Source: Sambucus nigra
Lineage: Eukaryota; Streptophyta; Magnoliopsida; Dipsacales; Adoxaceae
Assembly: GCA_949130495.1 (NCBI GenBank)
Contig: OX422213.1
Coordinates: 202,795,660-202,859,659, forward strand
Direction: 5' to 3'
Length of the DNA stretch: 64,000 nucleotides
A program made the position numbers and the translations under genes. This document shows, piece after piece, positions 22,647 through 34,645 of the stretch. Positions within the stretch are counted from its first letter, which is position 1, and the number at the start of each line of letters is the position of its first letter. The notes under the pieces were generated by a model. That model was given only the letters and a program-made list of their open reading frames with translations. It was not told where the DNA came from and did no database searches.

Positions 22647-25600
22647 TGTAACACCCCGTATTTTTGTGCATTTAATATTTAATTAATTCGGAATTTTAAA
22701 TTACTGGTGTGTTGTAATTTTAATTGAATTAATTATGGCAATATATATATATTAAAATATTAATCGGGGAATGAATGGTTAATGTTTAGGGAAATTTATT
22801 TACTAAGTGAATAGTAATAATTTGATTACGTCATTTCGAGTATTAATGACGAGGTATACACTTATCCCAGCCGGGAGTCGGTATAGACTAAATGGGGTGT
22901 GAGATGAGGATTTTTATAAATTAATTCGGATGCCAATTCTGAGTGCGGGATTGAGTCCGGATGGGTCGAGATAGTCAGAAAAGAGTACCCGGGGGTAACA
23001 ATTGGGTCTCGGGGTATTTTTGGGCATAGCCGGGCCCACACGGGGTGAGTTGGGCCACTTTAATTAAGCCCATTAGGTGAAAAACGGGATTTAGAGTTTT
23101 AACCTAAGTGAGGGATTAGGGTATGGCAGCCAACACAACTTAAGAACCTAGGGTTGAGAGGGGATTTGGGGGAAAACAAATCAAGAGCAAATTTGGGGAT
23201 TTTGGAGCAAAATCAAGGGACTACTACAACGGATCAGACCCTACGAATGATTTCAGGCAAGTGGTTAACTGTTTTGATTCTTAAAGTGTGATAATCAATT
23301 CATATCATAGTGATGTGTGTATGAAAATTCTTTTTGGGTGTGTCACCAAAATCTAAATTGGGTTTTTGTAAATTTATATACCTTAATGAGACTAAGGGGG
23401 AGATTGATCGTGTTTTTGATTCTAGAATGTAGAGGACTGAATTAGATGTTAAAAGCAGTAAGAGTAGATGGTTAATTGCTGTTAAAAACAAATGAAATTC
23501 GGATTGGGGGTTTGAAACCCGGATAATACCCAAATCGGAAAACCTTGGAATTTATGGTTATTGATGATGAAATTAGGTCTGGGATATGTTTAGACCCTTT
23601 CCTTACATGGAGGATGTATTATTTTTATTTGGGTAAGAGCTTAAATGGAGAATCAAAGCTTAAATTCCCGTCCATGGCTGACAGCGACGGAAGAAGACGA
23701 ATACAGGAACGATCGATCGATCGACGGGGGGGTCGATCGATCGATGATGGCGAAATCTGGGCAGTTCGCTCAGTTTATTATATAAAGGGAAAATTTATTA
23801 AAGGGGGAGGTTTCATATATTAATAAGTGATAAATAATTATGAAACAAATATTTCTAGCAATTATTGGAGATAATAATTGGAACTAGGATGAATTTATGT
23901 GGGGCATTTAACGGATGAATTTGAGAGATTTTATTCCAAAAATAGTGAGGTACGGATCAAGTGAGTGAATCCGGGTATATTGGTCATGCGACCCCAAGGT
24001 AGTGAATTAAGTTTAGAGATAAACTAAATAATTTGGAGTCAGGATATAGACTCGGGGAATATTTAATTATGGACCAAGTGGGCGAGTCCGGGTATGTTAG
24101 TAATTATAGGTAAATATAATTGGGAAATTTTTGGAGATAAATGTGTGACACATTGTGGGCGAAAAATGTGGGAAAGAAATTATGAGAGATAAAAATGGAC
24201 CAAGTGAGTGAGTCCGAGTATGTTGGTTATGTGACACCAAAGTATTAAATTAATGATTGAGATAGAGTAATTAATTTGGAGTCGGAACATAGACTCGGGA
24301 AATATTAAGTCACGGTCCAAGTAAGTGAGTCTGGGGACAATGGTTGAGTGACACCAAGTTATTAAATTAATAAATGTGATAATTAATTTATTTAGAGTCG
24401 GATTGTGGACTCGGGTAGTATTAAATTAATAAGTGTATTAATTAATTTAATTAGAGTCGGGTGATAGACTCAGGAAGGTATTAAATTAATAAGGGTGTCA
24501 ATTAATTTAATTGGAGTCGGACCATAGACTCGGGGAAAGTATTATATAAACTGAAGAGTGAGTTAAATATATTGGAGTCGGACCATAGACTCGGGAAGAC
24601 GATAAAATTATTAAGTGAGAAAATTAACTACATTGAGTCGGGCCACAGACTCAGGAAATTTCAGGCAGTGTATGGGACTTGAGTATACGGTAGAGCCGGG
24701 GTTGATATTATATATATACGGTGTAGTGATAGTATATATATATACGTGTATATTGTGTGTGATATTAAATTACAGGCAGTGTACGGGATTTTGAGTACAC
24801 GGTAAAGCCGGGGTTTGTATTATATATATATACGGTGTCGTGATAGTATATATATATATATATACGTGTATTTATTGTGCGTGATACTAAATATCAGTGA
24901 TTAGATATTTATTAAATTTATATACTCTAATGCTATCAAGGGAGGTTGCGCGATGTGGGTGAATCCCCTAGCTTGAGGAGTAGGGCGAGTATATCCCCAG
25001 GTCATAGCGTCCGGTATATATGGGTGAGGGATTTATCTCACTTTCAGGGAAGGAATATGACCGCCTCCACTACGTTTATATTTTTGGGCTGAGTTAGTGA
25101 GCGATTCCAACTCCGGGAAACTAGGTTTTGTGAGCACACCTAGTGAGATAGCATTTTAGAGGGAATCATCCGGTGAGGGTAAACTCGGAAGGATGGGTAC
25201 ATGTATGATATATGTGTGGATGTTAGTAAAGGTACGTATAATATGGTAGTAAATATTATATGTAGGTGATAATACAGTGTGTGATGTATTTACCTTATAT
25301 AACTCGGGTTACAGTTATATGTTGTTAAGTAATGAGAAATTAATTAAGTTATTCATTTGTGGGAATAATACAGTGGGTGATGTATTTACTTTATATAACT
25401 TGTGATACGGTTATATGTTACTATTTAAGAGGAATTAATTAGGTTAATTGTGAAATAACTTATAATTCAAAGAATCATTATACTCGGGTTAGAGTAGTAG
25501 GGAAAGGGAAGGTTATAACAGAACTAGTTGGACGGGGTAGTACAACTAGGTGGGGTTAAAGTAATCGGTAGGTGTGCACAATAGTGGAGGGGTGAGAATG

Positions 25601-26222
25601 TCCACAAGGGAGTGCGACACTAACTTAAATATGAAGCGCATTCATGCATTTTATATTACTGCAGTTAATTCACTTGCTAAATATTTTCAAAATGTTTTGG
25701 GTTCTAACCTTTGCTATAAAAATATTTTCAAAACCTTTTAGGTGTCCAGCCACAGGGACGCCAGAATTGATATTCTATTCCAGGGACACGGAGCTGCGGC
25801 ATATGTGGATGCTAGCAGGAGTTTGGGTTAGACGCATCATTCATTCATTCCTAGAGTAGGAATCTTGTATCAGTTTCAGTTTCATTTAGGGCTTGTCGCC
25901 CAGACTTCTCAGTAAAATTTTCAGGTGTTGAATATTTGTATATGGTTTAATTCTTTGGTGGCCGGTGATTTATTCGGCATGTTGTGTAATTACGATTCAG
26001 TTTCTTTTCATTCAGTTGTGTGAATGGTTTATATTTTAATTCCGCATGTACTGTTTTGGTTTTATTTAAAAAGTTAATATTGGCACCAGCTTTTGGAATA
26101 CTAGGTGGATAGTAAGTTTTAAAAAGTTTTCGACAGTGATGCTAAGGATGATCCAACTGGGATTCCTGTTTTAATTTGGTATAGGACTGATCACCCGGTA
26201 TTTTATTAGGTGGGGTGTCACA
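22647..26222 (+). repeat. A 3' LTR
   Basis: 3576-bp copy of the 5' LTR, with the palindrome pair at 23710-23746 and all arrays in the same order. Ends GGTGTCACA and is followed by TTAAC. Confidence 0.95.
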
Positions 26223-27800
26223 TTAACATTTACATTTATAATCATATTATTTCCAAAAATCCATTTCCATTAATCATGGGATTAGTTCTTCATTATTAAA
26301 CCTAACATCATTAAACAACGGGGTTCATTCTAAATTGAACCTATTATCTTTAGACACCTATGGGTTCATTTTATGCGAACCTAATTCCCATCGAATATTA
26401 TCATTTATATTTTACCTCGAATTACAATTTCAGGCTAGGTCTCCAATTGATCATTATGATACTAGAAATTCCCAAAGTTCATATAAATTTTGATAAGCCC
26501 ACAAGTCTCCAAGTTTGGGCATTTAACTTCCAAACTTTTAGGAGTTTGGAAAAAAAGAAGTAATGCCTTAACCTTACTTTAAACCTCTCCGAAATAAACC
26601 CCGGATGAACCCATTTCTAGTCCAGGGTAACGTCCAAACTCCATAACTACTCTAGGACTCTAAGTTTGCTTCTTTAAAGAAGTTTCCTAGGTCCTAATCC
26701 TAAAGAATAAGGAGGAAAATTAAAAGAAAAAGACCCCCAAATCTGCTGGAACCGAATCGATTCGCCCCAAGGGCCGAATCGATTCTCCCAAGCGAATCGA
26801 TTCGCTCTGAAAGCGAATCGGTTCGGACAACAAAATTTAGTTTCTGCAAATGCCGAATCGATTCGGTCTTAATCCGAATCGATTAGGACAACAAGACCTG
26901 GGATTCTGCATCTATGCGAATCGATTCGCCCAAGGGGCCGAATCGATTCGCCCCTACGAAAATGCCAAGAATGGCTATGGAGTCTTGAACTCCAAAATTT
27001 ATCCAACTCCAAAACCAAGCCCAACCGAAATCATTGGCTGCAATTTCTACATCCTAAATCCATCTATCTATCAACCTTAAACATCATTTATCTTCCAAAT
27101 CCATTTTTAGTGGTTAATACCCAAAAATCCAATCAAAACCCTAACAATTCTAAATCATAACAAATTCATAAATATCAAGACTAATTATTCTACTTAAATC
27201 ATAAGTTTTCAAGTAGATTACTTGCCTCAAGTGTGAGAATCTGATTTGATGAAGATGAAAGCAAGAACAAACTCCAAATCTTCAATCTCTCTCTTTCTCC
27301 CAAAGCTTTCTTCCTCTCTCTCTCTAAGTTAACAATTTGGGGGCATAAAAGGAATAGTAAGTCTTAGCAAGACTAAATCGGGCCATAAGTCTAAAATGCC
27401 CAACTCTAATAACTAATGCACGATAAAATAATACGCGATATCACTATTTAAGCCAAAACCAGTCAAAAGTACCCAAAATGCCAAAATACAATATGGCACT
27501 TATTTTGACTGTCTCACACCTACCGGGACTAACTACACTATCCAAATTATCATTTGGGAATTTTATAACTCATTTTACTTCCGGTTTCATAATAAACCAA
27601 AATGTCATTTTAAATCCTTATGACATTATAAATCACCACATGAACATTTTATCCACTCACGGGGTAACTATGCAACATTTTAGTAAGTATTGGCCTTGAC
27701 ATAACAAATTAATATTTACTCAACATTTATCATTTTATAATTAATTTCTACCCAGTATAAATAAATATAAAATGGGCTATCAGAAGAGAGGGTTATTACA
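26223..27800 (-). repeat. B 3' LTR, proximal part (right of A)
   Basis: Resumes the B LTR after A and ends (plus strand) GGTTATTACA at 27800. Contains the eight-copy palindrome cluster 26752-26951. Nearly identical to 33072-34645. Confidence 0.92.
26752..26951. repeat. Eight phased GAATCGATTC palindromes (B 3' LTR)
   Basis: ATCGAT cores (one ATCGGT) centred at 26758.5, 26780.5, 26798.5, 26819.5, 26859.5, 26880.5, 26922.5 and 26944.5. The steps are 22, 18, 21, 40, 21, 42 and 22 bp, close to multiples of 21. Spacers in the first and last pairs are 'ccccaaggg' and 'cccaagggg'. The block lies 29-36% into the LTR (measured in the 5' copy). Confidence 0.8.
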
Positions 27801-27820
27801 TACTCCCCCCCTTAAGAGGG
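27801..27820 (-). other. B polypurine tract
   Basis: On the minus strand this reads CCCTCTTAAGGGGGGGAGTA and abuts the 3' LTR at 27800. It fixes the orientation of B. Confidence 0.85.
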
Positions 27821-29400
27821 AATTTTGCCCCCAAAATTTGGATATACCTCGCAAGAAGAAGTGCGGATACTATTCCCTCAAGTCATCCTCGCGACCCTAT
27901 GTCGATTTCTCGACACTAAGCTGACTATATAGAACTCATCCCCCAAGGTACTACCGGCGATACCAATGTAACTCTACGCTCTAAGATAGCCACCGACTAC
28001 ATCTAATAAGAACCGTCACGTTGCATCTACTTCGAAAGGAATGTGCCTAAAGGCACCATCGTATCCTTCGTACTCCCTTGCATGAGAGACAAGGAACAAA
28101 TTATGAACTTGCCGCAAAATGTTTCGATAAAGCGAGCTAAATAGGTTTCCGGACCCACCGCAACATTTCTAGGATAGGTACAACATCATGCGGTGCAAGT
28201 TTTTCCCTTTTCTCCTCGAAACGCATGATGCCCTTCACAGGCGATACTCACCACAACACTTGGTCTGATGACCTCAAACTCCAGATGCCTTCTTCTCGCA
28301 TCGACTGAGCTCTTTCGTCGATCTTGGTTATACGAGAGACTCATCATCTCGCACTTCTAACCAATAAGCGGGAGATCCAAAAAGCCTACCATACAAGGCT
28401 TCTTCTACAGCGCCATCCTAATAGTGAATCGACACCAATTATTATAGGCGAATTCAACGAGCGGAAAGCTTTGTCCCCGACTACTCTTAAAGTTAAGCAC
28501 GCATATAAGGAGTATATGCCCCAACATATGGCTTATTCAATTGGTCTGGCCATCTGGAAAAATGACAAGATGTGATTAACCATAATTCGCTTCTCATGAT
28601 TTCTTGGAAACTTGCCAAGAATGAGAAACGGAAGTCTCATTCTAGTCAGGACTATAATCAAGGGCACACCATGCAGTACACAACCTTTCTATACCCAGCC
28701 AAAATAGTACTAGCGACGTACGACTTGGCACGATTCGTCATTACCTTGATGCACCGAAACGTTAGAGACGCGTGATTTCTCCATATCTGCTTTACTTAAG
28801 TCCCTTTCGTTCGGGAAAAAATTCTCTTACGGGAATGCACCCCACCCTTAATGTCAAAAGAGCAGAGTTCTGTTTCCTAAATCAGCAGCTTATCTTGAAA
28901 TAAAATGTTGTTCGCACGAAAGACTAAATTCTGCCCAAGAAGTAGCATCTCTCGTCCTATACAGCGATCACCCCCAAGACGGACTTCAACTTAAATAGGG
29001 GACGATACTTCTCACAAGTTTAAACTCGTGAGGCGCATCAACAATAAATCGATACTCCAGTATTATCACTCCCCGTCATGGCAGGGACTTGCTAATGGAA
29101 TCTACCCTTGAGCTTAACCACGTGGCTCAGGGGTACGAGTCAATTCACCCTTTCGTTACTTCCATAACACTCTACTATGAGAGGCCTCATCTCCTTCGGC
29201 CTTAACTACCAACTTCTCAAAATCCTCCCACTTCACATAACCTGGAACCAATCCCTTTCCAGAGGTTATGCATGACTTAGTCATGGTCGAATCCCACCAA
29301 CCCTCCTAATCTTACGTCCCATACTAAAAGTCCCTACGTCTAAGAAATCCTAAAGTCTATCTACCTATACCCTATCTAAGTCGTATACACCTAATGCTAA
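27821..29400 (-). other. B internal, non-coding
   Basis: No pol motif in any frame that I can recognise and no reading frame longer than about 85 codons. Composition is more GC-rich than the LTR. Confidence 0.5.
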
Positions 29401-29409
29401 GTATATCCC

Positions 29410-30175
29410 GAGTGCCCAAGACCTTTCTCAACTTCCGACATTTGCTCAGTTTCGTGCGTGGGACGTCTCGCCGAAGCGAAATCCAAACAAGGAACCCTCC
29501 CATTACACTACTACCTCGCGTTGTCAGTCATCGAGGGGTACAGGTCTAAGACACATGTTCGGGACCAAAAGATTCTACAGCTACACACTAACTATTTAAA
29601 TAACAAAAAAATATATATACAATCCAAAGCTGACCATTCGTGAAACCCTAGGGTTATATACCCTATAACGTATGCATCTCAATAAATAGCCTTCTATATC
29701 AAGGCATAACCCGAAGTCTCAATTCGACTTCGTACCTCGGTCTCCCTCATATCGATCAGAGGAGAGAACTATGTGCAGTGCTCCTATGTCGCACTTCAAT
29801 AGCCATCAATCACCCTTCTACGTGATTCTCGGCTAAACTATCCAATCCCACTTCTGACAATAATTTAGTAAAACAAAATAAAATGAAAGGGAAGAATAGC
29901 ATATCTTCACTCACAACATCATTAAGTGTTCATGCGGCGGAGTGTCTCGCAAAGCGAAATCCAAACAAGGAACCCCTCCGATACATGCCTACTTAACTAG
30001 TTGATCATGGAGATAGAGCGTAATACACATAAGATAAGAGAAAGGAAAGGTGGTATATCCCCACTCCCAACGTCGTTAAGGTTCGCGCGTGGAGCGTCCC
30101 GCAGAAGCGGAATCCAAACAAGGAACCCCTCCTATACGCTATCGCTCAACTTGTTGGTCATGGAGATAAGGCATA
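29410..30175 (-). repeat. Three copies of a ~120-bp non-coding repeat in B
   Basis: Copies are centred near 29475, 29955 and 30110. The best-conserved core reads (plus strand) 'gtctcgc', then 'aagcg', 'aatccaaacaaggaaccc', with matching flanks ('ccactc.caacgtcgttaag' before; 'ttggtcatggagata' after). Element C has one copy on the opposite strand at about 53640-53800, so orientation relative to gag is the same in both. Element A lacks it. Possibly an RNA signal downstream of gag. Confidence 0.65.
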
Positions 30176-30413
30176 GCAATTACATACCAATATCACATCA
30201 TACTCGACCATGTTAAGGACGAGTAAATCGGCCTCAAGTACGATTTAATAAGAGAACTTCCTATATACATACAAACAAAAGAAATGAGCGAACCATTTCC
30301 CATAGAACTCGATACTAATGAAAATACTCTCAGCAGATATTATGAAATCTAAAATCTGAGAAGATCTCATAAAACAAATGAGCGCGAAACACCCGCCTCG
30401 AATAACATATAAC

Positions 30414-31589
30414 TCACGAATCTCTGAGTAAAAACTTACCCTTAATAACGGGCGGTGCTGGCAGGGCTGGAGGAAGCATAGCCTCCCGATCATGACAAAC
30501 ACGCCCATATTTTAGTTGCCCCTGCTGCGGAGGAACAACCATAATAGGCACCGGAGGTGGAAACTGAACACATGGCTGCTGCGGAGCCCGAGGAAACTGA
30601 CCCCCAATCATCTGAGGACACTCCTTCTTGTAATGACCTGCCTCCCCACATTGGAAGCACCGTCCCTTCATGTCCTCCCGACCACAACCTCTGATATTCC
30701 TAAACTGAGAATTGCCTCGTCCCGGATGACCTCTACCTCCAGGGCCACCCCGATCTGCCTGATGTAAAGCACCTTGTTCGTGCCTATTATTGCCACTCGC
30801 AGTAAGCCCACCAGGCTTCCCTACTTGCCTCATCTCAGTAGCTTTCTTGCCACCCTGCATATATACTCGATGCTCCTGGCAATGGAGTAAGGCTGCATTT
30901 ATAACCTCGCCATAAGTCTGGAAAGCTGGGTTACCCAATAAGTGTTTTCGGATTCTCCAGTTTAGACCTCCCGTAAACTTTGAGATCTTCCTCTCTTCCG
31001 GAGTCACCTCATCTGGTACAAAACTTGCTAACCGGGTGAACTCCCCTTCGTACTCCGCTACAGACCTCTCCCCTTGCACCACATCTTGCAACTTCCTCTT
31101 CATCTCCCTCTGAACAGCGGGAGGAAAATACTGAAGATCAAACAAAGCCCAGAACTCAGTGATTGACATGGTGTCTCTTTGCTCTGGGGTGGTCATCGTC
31201 TCCCACCAGTGTAACGCAGATCCGACAAGCTTAAAGGTGGTAAGGACTTGTTTCTTATCCTCACTGCATTCTATCATTCGTAGGTGGCGTTGTATGTCTT
31301 TATTCCATTGATTGGCTTTAATAACATCCGCACCTCCCCCGAAATCCGGGGGATTGCCCTTTAGAAAGGACTCCCTAACCCTTTCCCACGGAGTAATTCC
31401 CGTAGGAGCTTGAACACCTGGAGCCCATGGCAATTGTTGGATCACTACGGTCATGGTGGCATTAACCGCTCCAGCCACTATGCTTGCTACATCTGCAACA
31501 TTTACAGTCCCTTGTAGTGGCGGTGGAGGACCTAGTTCCTTCTCTACGACCTTAACACGTCTCGCTGGGCGACCTCTCTTAGGCGGCAT
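30414..31589 (-). CDS. B gag polyprotein, intact
   Basis: 391 codons with ATG and stop, no interruption. It opens with a basic stretch (MPPKRGRPARRVKVVEK). The gypsy capsid domain occupies about residues 85-235, with WWETMTTPEQRDTMSI, FWALFDLQYFPPAVQREMK, QGERSVAEYEGEFTRLASF, VPDEVTPEERKISKF and an IRKHLLGNPAFQTYGEV segment. Near residues 315-330 is a CCHC zinc knuckle (CFQCGEAGHYKKEC) that would bind RNA during packaging. A proline/glutamine-rich tail follows, with no protease after it. It is the only apparently intact retroelement protein in the window. The start is chosen because its first residues mirror the gag starts of A (20481) and C (51924), and the primer site lies 165 bp upstream. 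Confidence 0.92.
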   Translation of the reverse strand: MPPKRGRPARRVKVVEKELGPPPPLQGTVNVADVASIVAGAVNATMTVVIQQLPWAPGVQAPTGITPWERVRESFLKGNPPDFGGGADVIKANQWNKDIQRHLRMIECSEDKKQVLTTFKLVGSALHWWETMTTPEQRDTMSITEFWALFDLQYFPPAVQREMKRKLQDVVQGERSVAEYEGEFTRLASFVPDEVTPEERKISKFTGGLNWRIRKHLLGNPAFQTYGEVINAALLHCQEHRVYMQGGKKATEMRQVGKPGGLTASGNNRHEQGALHQADRGGPGGRGHPGRGNSQFRNIRGCGREDMKGRCFQCGEAGHYKKECPQMIGGQFPRAPQQPCVQFPPPVPIMVVPPQQGQLKYGRVCHDREAMLPPALPAPPVIKGKFLLRDS

Positions 31590-31753
31590 ATGAGATGGAA
31601 GAACAATAGTATTAGAATGCTAGTTAAAACAACCTATCTTGTAGAAGATCGCAAACATCAACAACAAGAAATCCTAACATTAGGCCCTACATCAAAGAAC
31701 GCTACGGTAGAACGAGACAAGTCCACACAGATCCTAGTACTCTAGAACCTGAT

Positions 31754-31765
31754 GCTCTGATACCA
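31754..31765 (-). other. B primer binding site (tRNA-iMet)
   Basis: On the minus strand TGGTATCAGAGC, two bases inside the 5' LTR boundary at 31768. Confidence 0.92.
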
Positions 31766-32637
31766 TCTGTGACAACCCGCAATCCGAGAAAAGGGGTGGC
31801 CAGCCCGATACTCAAACGTAACAGGAATCATGGATGGATATCATTCTCAGCATCACAAATATAAACTGAGTATACGGGAAAACCAACCAATAAATCAGAA
31901 AACGAGTTGCCAAAAAGTGTAAAATTTTAAAAAAGCGGTTATGAAAACTTAAACTAACAACCCAATCTGACAAGCAAGTGGAATTCCAAAAAAATAACAT
32001 ATAATATAACTAAAACGAATGTACACAAATGGACCGAATAAGCTGTCGGTCCACAGCTACATAAGACAACGTACAACAATATAAAATATCTTACATTGTA
32101 CAATCATTAATCAAATACAAATGTTTGGGCCACACGCCCGAGGGACAAGACCCGATCATATCTAGAATAACAAGAATGAAAGCGTCTAATACAACATCCT
32201 GTAATAACCCGCAAAATCTTACAGCTCGTCGAAAGTGCAGGGAACTTGGGAAAGTCAAGTTGGGCGTCCTTGCGGTGGAGCACCTGAGCGGATACAATAA
32301 TATATATACAACAAGGAAGTAAACCGGTCAGGGCCGGGTTCTACATGATTTCTAGAAGAATAAAAAGCATGATAGATATGAACAGTTATACATGAATGAT
32401 GAGGATGATAATATGATATGCTATCTACAATTTCAAGCAAGGATTGAAGGTAAAGCACTGTAATTTAAAACCCTTCCTTATTAATACAATTTCCATTTCC
32501 TTCAGACATTCCTTATTAGGAATAAAACCATATATTCGGTTAAGTCAAGAAGTTATAATTTCTATTCATTAATTAAAACTTCCCATTTTATCTTTCCATT
32601 CCTTATTAGGAATATCATTTACATCAAGTGCTCTTTA

Positions 32638-32742
32638 TGGCACATATATTGTTCCCGTGCTCTTCCTGGCACATATTTATGCTCTTTATGGCATTTCATA
32701 CGCTCTTTGTGGCGTTTAACACCCATCAAGTCCAACTTGATG
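32638..32742 (-). repeat. Five covarying hairpins (B 5' LTR)
   Basis: Second copy of the block at 16279-16393, with all stems preserved. Confidence 0.75.
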
Positions 32743-33598
32743 AAAATATAGTTATATCCATATACATATAACGATATCTAAGACCGCCCGTCCGGGTTTC
32801 CCCACTGTGCGCGCCCCTAAATGACCATCATCTTCCAGGGCCTAACATAAGACAACCTGGGCACCTATCGAAATACGTCGGGAAGCGGCCATGAGCCTGC
32901 GGGGTAGTCAAGACCACACCCGTAATCTCCTACCCATCGCAGAAAAATATAACAATAAGCGCTCCCATGGCCTAGGACTATATCCACCCTGCATTCATTA
33001 GCCAGGGGGCTTCACCTCACGAGCGAACTTCCCTTATGATGTCATTTAGAGAGGTGTGTAACAGTAAATTAAAATTTACATTTATCATCATATTATTTCC
33101 AAAAATCCATTTCCATTAATCATGGGATTAGTTATTCATTATTAAACCTAACATCATTAAACAACGGGGTTCATTCTAAATTGAACCTATTATCTTTAAA
33201 CACCTATGGGTTCATTTTATGCGAACCTAATTCCCATCGAATATTATCATTTATATTTTACCTCGAATTACAATTTTAGTCTAGGTCTCCAATTGATCAT
33301 TATGATACTAGAAATTCCCAAAGTTCATATAAATTTTGATAAGCCCACAAGTCTCCAAGTTTGGGCATTTAACTTCCAAACTTTTAGGAGTTTGGAAAAA
33401 AAGAAGTAATGCCTTAACCTTACTTTAAACCTCCCTGAAATAAACCCCGGACGAACCCATTTCTAGTCCAGGGTAACGTCCAAACTCCATAACTACTCTA
33501 GGACTCTAAGTTTGTTTCTTTAAAGAAGTTTCCTAGGTCCTAATCCTAAAGAATAAGGAGGAAAATTAAAAGAAAAAGACCCCCAAATCTGCTGGAAC

Positions 33599-33797
33599 CG
33601 AATCGATTCGCCCCAAGGGCCGAATCGATTCTCCCAAGCGAATCGATTCGCTCTGAAAGAGAATCGGTTCGGACAACAAAATTTAGTTTCTGCAAATGCC
33701 GAATCGATTCGGTCTTAATCCGAATCGATTCGGACAACAAGACCTGGGATTCTGCATCTATGCGAATCGATTCGCCCAAGGGGCCGAATCGATTCGC
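33599..33797. repeat. Eight phased palindromes (B 5' LTR)
   Basis: Second copy of the cluster at 26752-26951. Here the sixth copy is a perfect CCGAATCGATTCGG where the other LTR has a mutated arm (attagg). Confidence 0.8.
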
Positions 33798-34645
33798 CCC
33801 TACAAAAATGCCAAGAATGGCTATGGAGTCTTGAACTCCAAAATTTATCCAACTCCAAAACCAAGCCCAACCGAAATCATTGGCTGAAATTTCTACATCC
33901 TAAATCCATCTATCTATCAACCTTAAACATCATTTATCATCCAAATCCATTTTTAGTGGTTAATACCCAAAAATCCAATCAAAACCCTAACAATTCTAAA
34001 TCATAACAAATTCATAAATATCAAGACTAATAATTCTACTTAAATCATAAGTTTGCAAGTAGATTACTTGCCTCAAGTGTGAGAATCTGATTTGATGAAG
34101 ATGAAAGCAAGAACAAACTCCAAATCTTCAATCTCTCTCTTTCTCCCAAAGCTTTCTTCCTCTCTCTCTCTAAGTTAACAATTTGGGGCATAAAAGGAAT
34201 AGTAAGTCTTAGCAAGACTAAATCGGGCCATAAGTCTAAAATGCCCAACTCTAATAACTAATGCACGATAAAATAATACGCGATATCACTATTTAAGCCA
34301 AAACCAGTCAAAAGTCCCCAAAATGCCAAAATACAATATGGCACTTATTTTGACTGTCTCACACCTACCGGGACTAACTACACTATCCAAATTATCATTT
34401 GGGAATTTTATAACTCATTTTACTTCCGGTTTCATAATAAACCAAAATGTCATTTTAAATCCTTATGACATTATAAATCACCACATGAACATTTTATCCA
34501 CTCACGGGGTAACTATGCAACATTTTAGTAAGTATTGGCCTTGACATAACAAATTAATATTTACTCAACATTTATCATTTTATAATTAATTTCTACCCAG
34601 TGTAAATAAATATAAAATGGGCTATCAGAAGAGAGGGTTATTACA

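Larger units (their letters stand above)
16725..26222 (+). mobile_element. Element A: youngest insertion, gag-only with very long LTRs
   Basis: TGTAACACCCC...GGTGTCACA with a perfect duplication TTAAC (16720-16724 and 26223-26227). LTRs 16725-20295 (3571 bp) and 22647-26222 (3576 bp) flank only 2351 bp of internal sequence. The LTRs differ at scattered single bases that I could see, for example near 17021 and 17405, and are otherwise identical by eye. The internal part has a tRNA-iMet primer site, a broken gag and a polypurine tract but no pol. The intact duplication and matching LTRs mark it as the latest event in the chain. Confidence 0.95.
15418..34645 (-). mobile_element. Element B: gag-only gypsy-type LTR element, minus strand, hosting A
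   Basis: Perfect 5-bp duplication GGAAC (15413-15417 and 34646-34650). LTR copies at 15418-27800 (interrupted by A) and 31768-34645 are nearly identical by eye, so the insertion is recent. On the minus strand the order is 5' LTR (31768-34645), tRNA-iMet-type primer site, intact gag (31589-30414), about 2.6 kb of non-coding sequence with repeats, polypurine tract (27820-27801) and 3' LTR. No protease, RT, RNase H or integrase is visible, so movement must have depended on pol from elsewhere. Confidence 0.92.
31768..34645 (-). repeat. B 5' LTR
   Basis: 2878-bp uninterrupted LTR. On the minus strand it starts TGTAATAACCC and ends GGTTGTCACA. Carries the palindrome cluster (33599-33797) and, further 3' in element sense, the five hairpins (32638-32742). 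Confidence 0.93.

Noticed and set aside
26752..26951. Possible CRISPR-like array of short palindromes
   Set aside because: Plant nuclear context, 13-14-base imperfect repeats with conserved short spacers, inside an LTR. Not a CRISPR array.
28324..28775. Two consecutive plus-strand frames in the B internal region
   Set aside because: Wrong strand for B and no recognisable domain; likely chance in a non-coding region.
30516..30767. 83-codon plus-strand frame
   Set aside because: Antisense to the intact B gag.
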